Origin: Bacteroidota bacterium
GTDB lineage: Bacteria > Bacteroidota > Ignavibacteria > Ignavibacteriales > Ignavibacteriaceae
Assembly (NCBI GenBank): GCA_021796135.1
Contig: JAJYOQ010000174.1
Span: 1-8,026 of the forward strand
DNA length: 8,026 bases
Reading direction: 5' to 3'
Part shown: in pieces, positions 7,730-8,026 of the stretch
How the letters are laid out: the number at the start of each line of letters is the position of its first letter
Numbering within the stretch: position 1 is the first letter of the stretch
Program-made: the position numbers and the translations under genes
Notes under the pieces: generated by a model
Seen by the model: only the letters and a program-made list of their open reading frames with translations
Database searches by the model: none
What the model was told of the DNA's origin: nothing

Positions 7730-7760
7730 AAAAAAATAGCCACTCATTGAGTGGCTATTT
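7730..7760 (-). terminator. Intrinsic terminator hairpin pointing toward carA
   Basis: AAATAGCCACTC (7734-7745) pairs perfectly with GAGTGGCTATTT (7749-7760) around a 3-base loop; the core GCCACTC/GAGTGGC is G-C rich. On the minus strand the hairpin runs into seven consecutive T residues (A-run at 7730-7736), the form of a Rho-independent terminator. On the plus strand the downstream side lacks a comparable T-run beyond TATTT, so minus-strand termination is favoured. It ends 36 bases before the carA start codon. It may end a transcript coming from the right or act as an attenuator in a carAB leader; the sequence alone does not decide. Confidence 0.8.
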
Positions 7761-7961
7761 CAAATAGACTCTAAAATTAGTGCACTTACTGTCTTGGGCT
7801 GAATAATTTTAATCTCGCTTAAAAATATTTAGAAAATTCTTATGTAAATATAATCTTTTGAGTTTAGAGTTTCAATTCACAGATCACATACCTTGATATT
7901 CAACCTTAAAAAATTCACTTATTTAAAACAATTGAGAATCAAATAAATATTTATACAAAGT
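7761..7961. other. AT-rich non-coding spacer between terminator and right repeat arm
   Basis: I see no convincing ORF on either strand; stops are frequent in all frames read. No tRNA, rRNA or recognised riboswitch is visible. ACTCTAAA (7768-7775) is complementary to TTTAGAGT (7863-7870), a possible long-range stem over about 87 bases. If carA is transcribed from within or beyond this stretch, it would be a leader RNA; otherwise it is plain intergenic DNA. Confidence 0.5.
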
Positions 7962-8026
7962 TTTTAATAGATTATAATGAAAGTTTTATGAATGAATAAA
8001 GAGAAAAAAATTGCAAGGTTATTATT
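7962..8026. repeat. Right arm of the 65-bp inverted repeat: partial inverted copy of carA start
   Basis: This is an exact reverse complement of 7659-7723, reaching the last base of the window. On the plus strand it holds an ATG at 7992 followed by codons for MNKEKKIARLL, the same 11 residues that begin CarA, together with the same 30 bases upstream. It is either the start of a second, divergently oriented carA copy that continues outside the window, or a fold-back artefact at a contig end. The lack of any mismatch, even at synonymous positions, argues for a very recent or artificial origin. Confidence 0.95.

Noticed and set aside
7734..7760. The hairpin considered as a CRISPR-type or recombination-site palindrome.
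   Set aside because: It occurs once, has no spaced copies, and its T-run on one side is fully explained by an intrinsic terminator.
7902..7911. AACCTTAAAA shared between the window start (about 27-36) and 7902-7911, considered as a circular-contig overlap.
   Set aside because: It is only 10 bases of AT-rich sequence, flanks differ, and it is not at the window end, so it does not support circularity.
7761..7961. The spacer considered as a tRNA, tmRNA or other known structured RNA.
   Set aside because: No cloverleaf, CCA end or recognised conserved core could be found by eye on either strand.

Overview
The window looks like chromosomal DNA from an AT-rich member of the Bacteroidota/Chlorobi/Ignavibacteriota group, most likely Ignavibacteria-like. 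The main evidence is the secreted protein at 1051-2247. Its C-terminus carries an NYPNPFNPTT motif, then GREITTLV and SGIYFYR, and ends in a lysine-containing tail, the form of type IX secretion (T9SS) sorting domain typical of that lineage. The carbamoyl-phosphate synthetase genes are also of a kind that resembles the eukaryotic CPS/CAD enzymes more than E. coli CarAB. Lineage is inferred from motifs only; no search was run.

Layout. Two plus-strand genes fill the left quarter: an unrecognised signal-peptide protein that is probably an outer-membrane beta-barrel (46-939), and a T9SS cargo with seven roughly 40-residue propeller-type repeats (1051-2247). The rest is a minus-strand cluster read from right to left: carA (7693-6617), carB (6620-3426, 4-bp ATGA overlap with carA) and a membrane-anchored metallophosphoesterase (3396-2254, 29 bp after carB). 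The plus and minus gene sets converge with only 6 bp between stop codons at 2247/2254.

Function. CarA releases ammonia from glutamine, and CarB uses it with bicarbonate and 2 ATP to make carbamoyl phosphate for pyrimidine and arginine synthesis. The catalytic residues of both subunits appear intact. The metallophosphoesterase is probably co-transcribed, but its substrate is unknown. The two left-hand genes are cell-envelope or secreted proteins with no visible link to the car genes.

The last 333 bases (7694-8026) hold no complete gene. They contain a strong intrinsic-terminator hairpin pointing toward carA, about 200 bases of AT-rich sequence with no convincing ORF, and the right arm of a perfect 65-bp inverted repeat whose left arm is the start of carA with its upstream DNA. 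The right arm ends exactly at the last base of the window. It is therefore either the beginning of a second, divergent carA copy or a fold-back assembly artefact at a contig end. This is the most unusual feature of an otherwise mostly housekeeping region. I found no new defence system, mobile element or CRISPR array.
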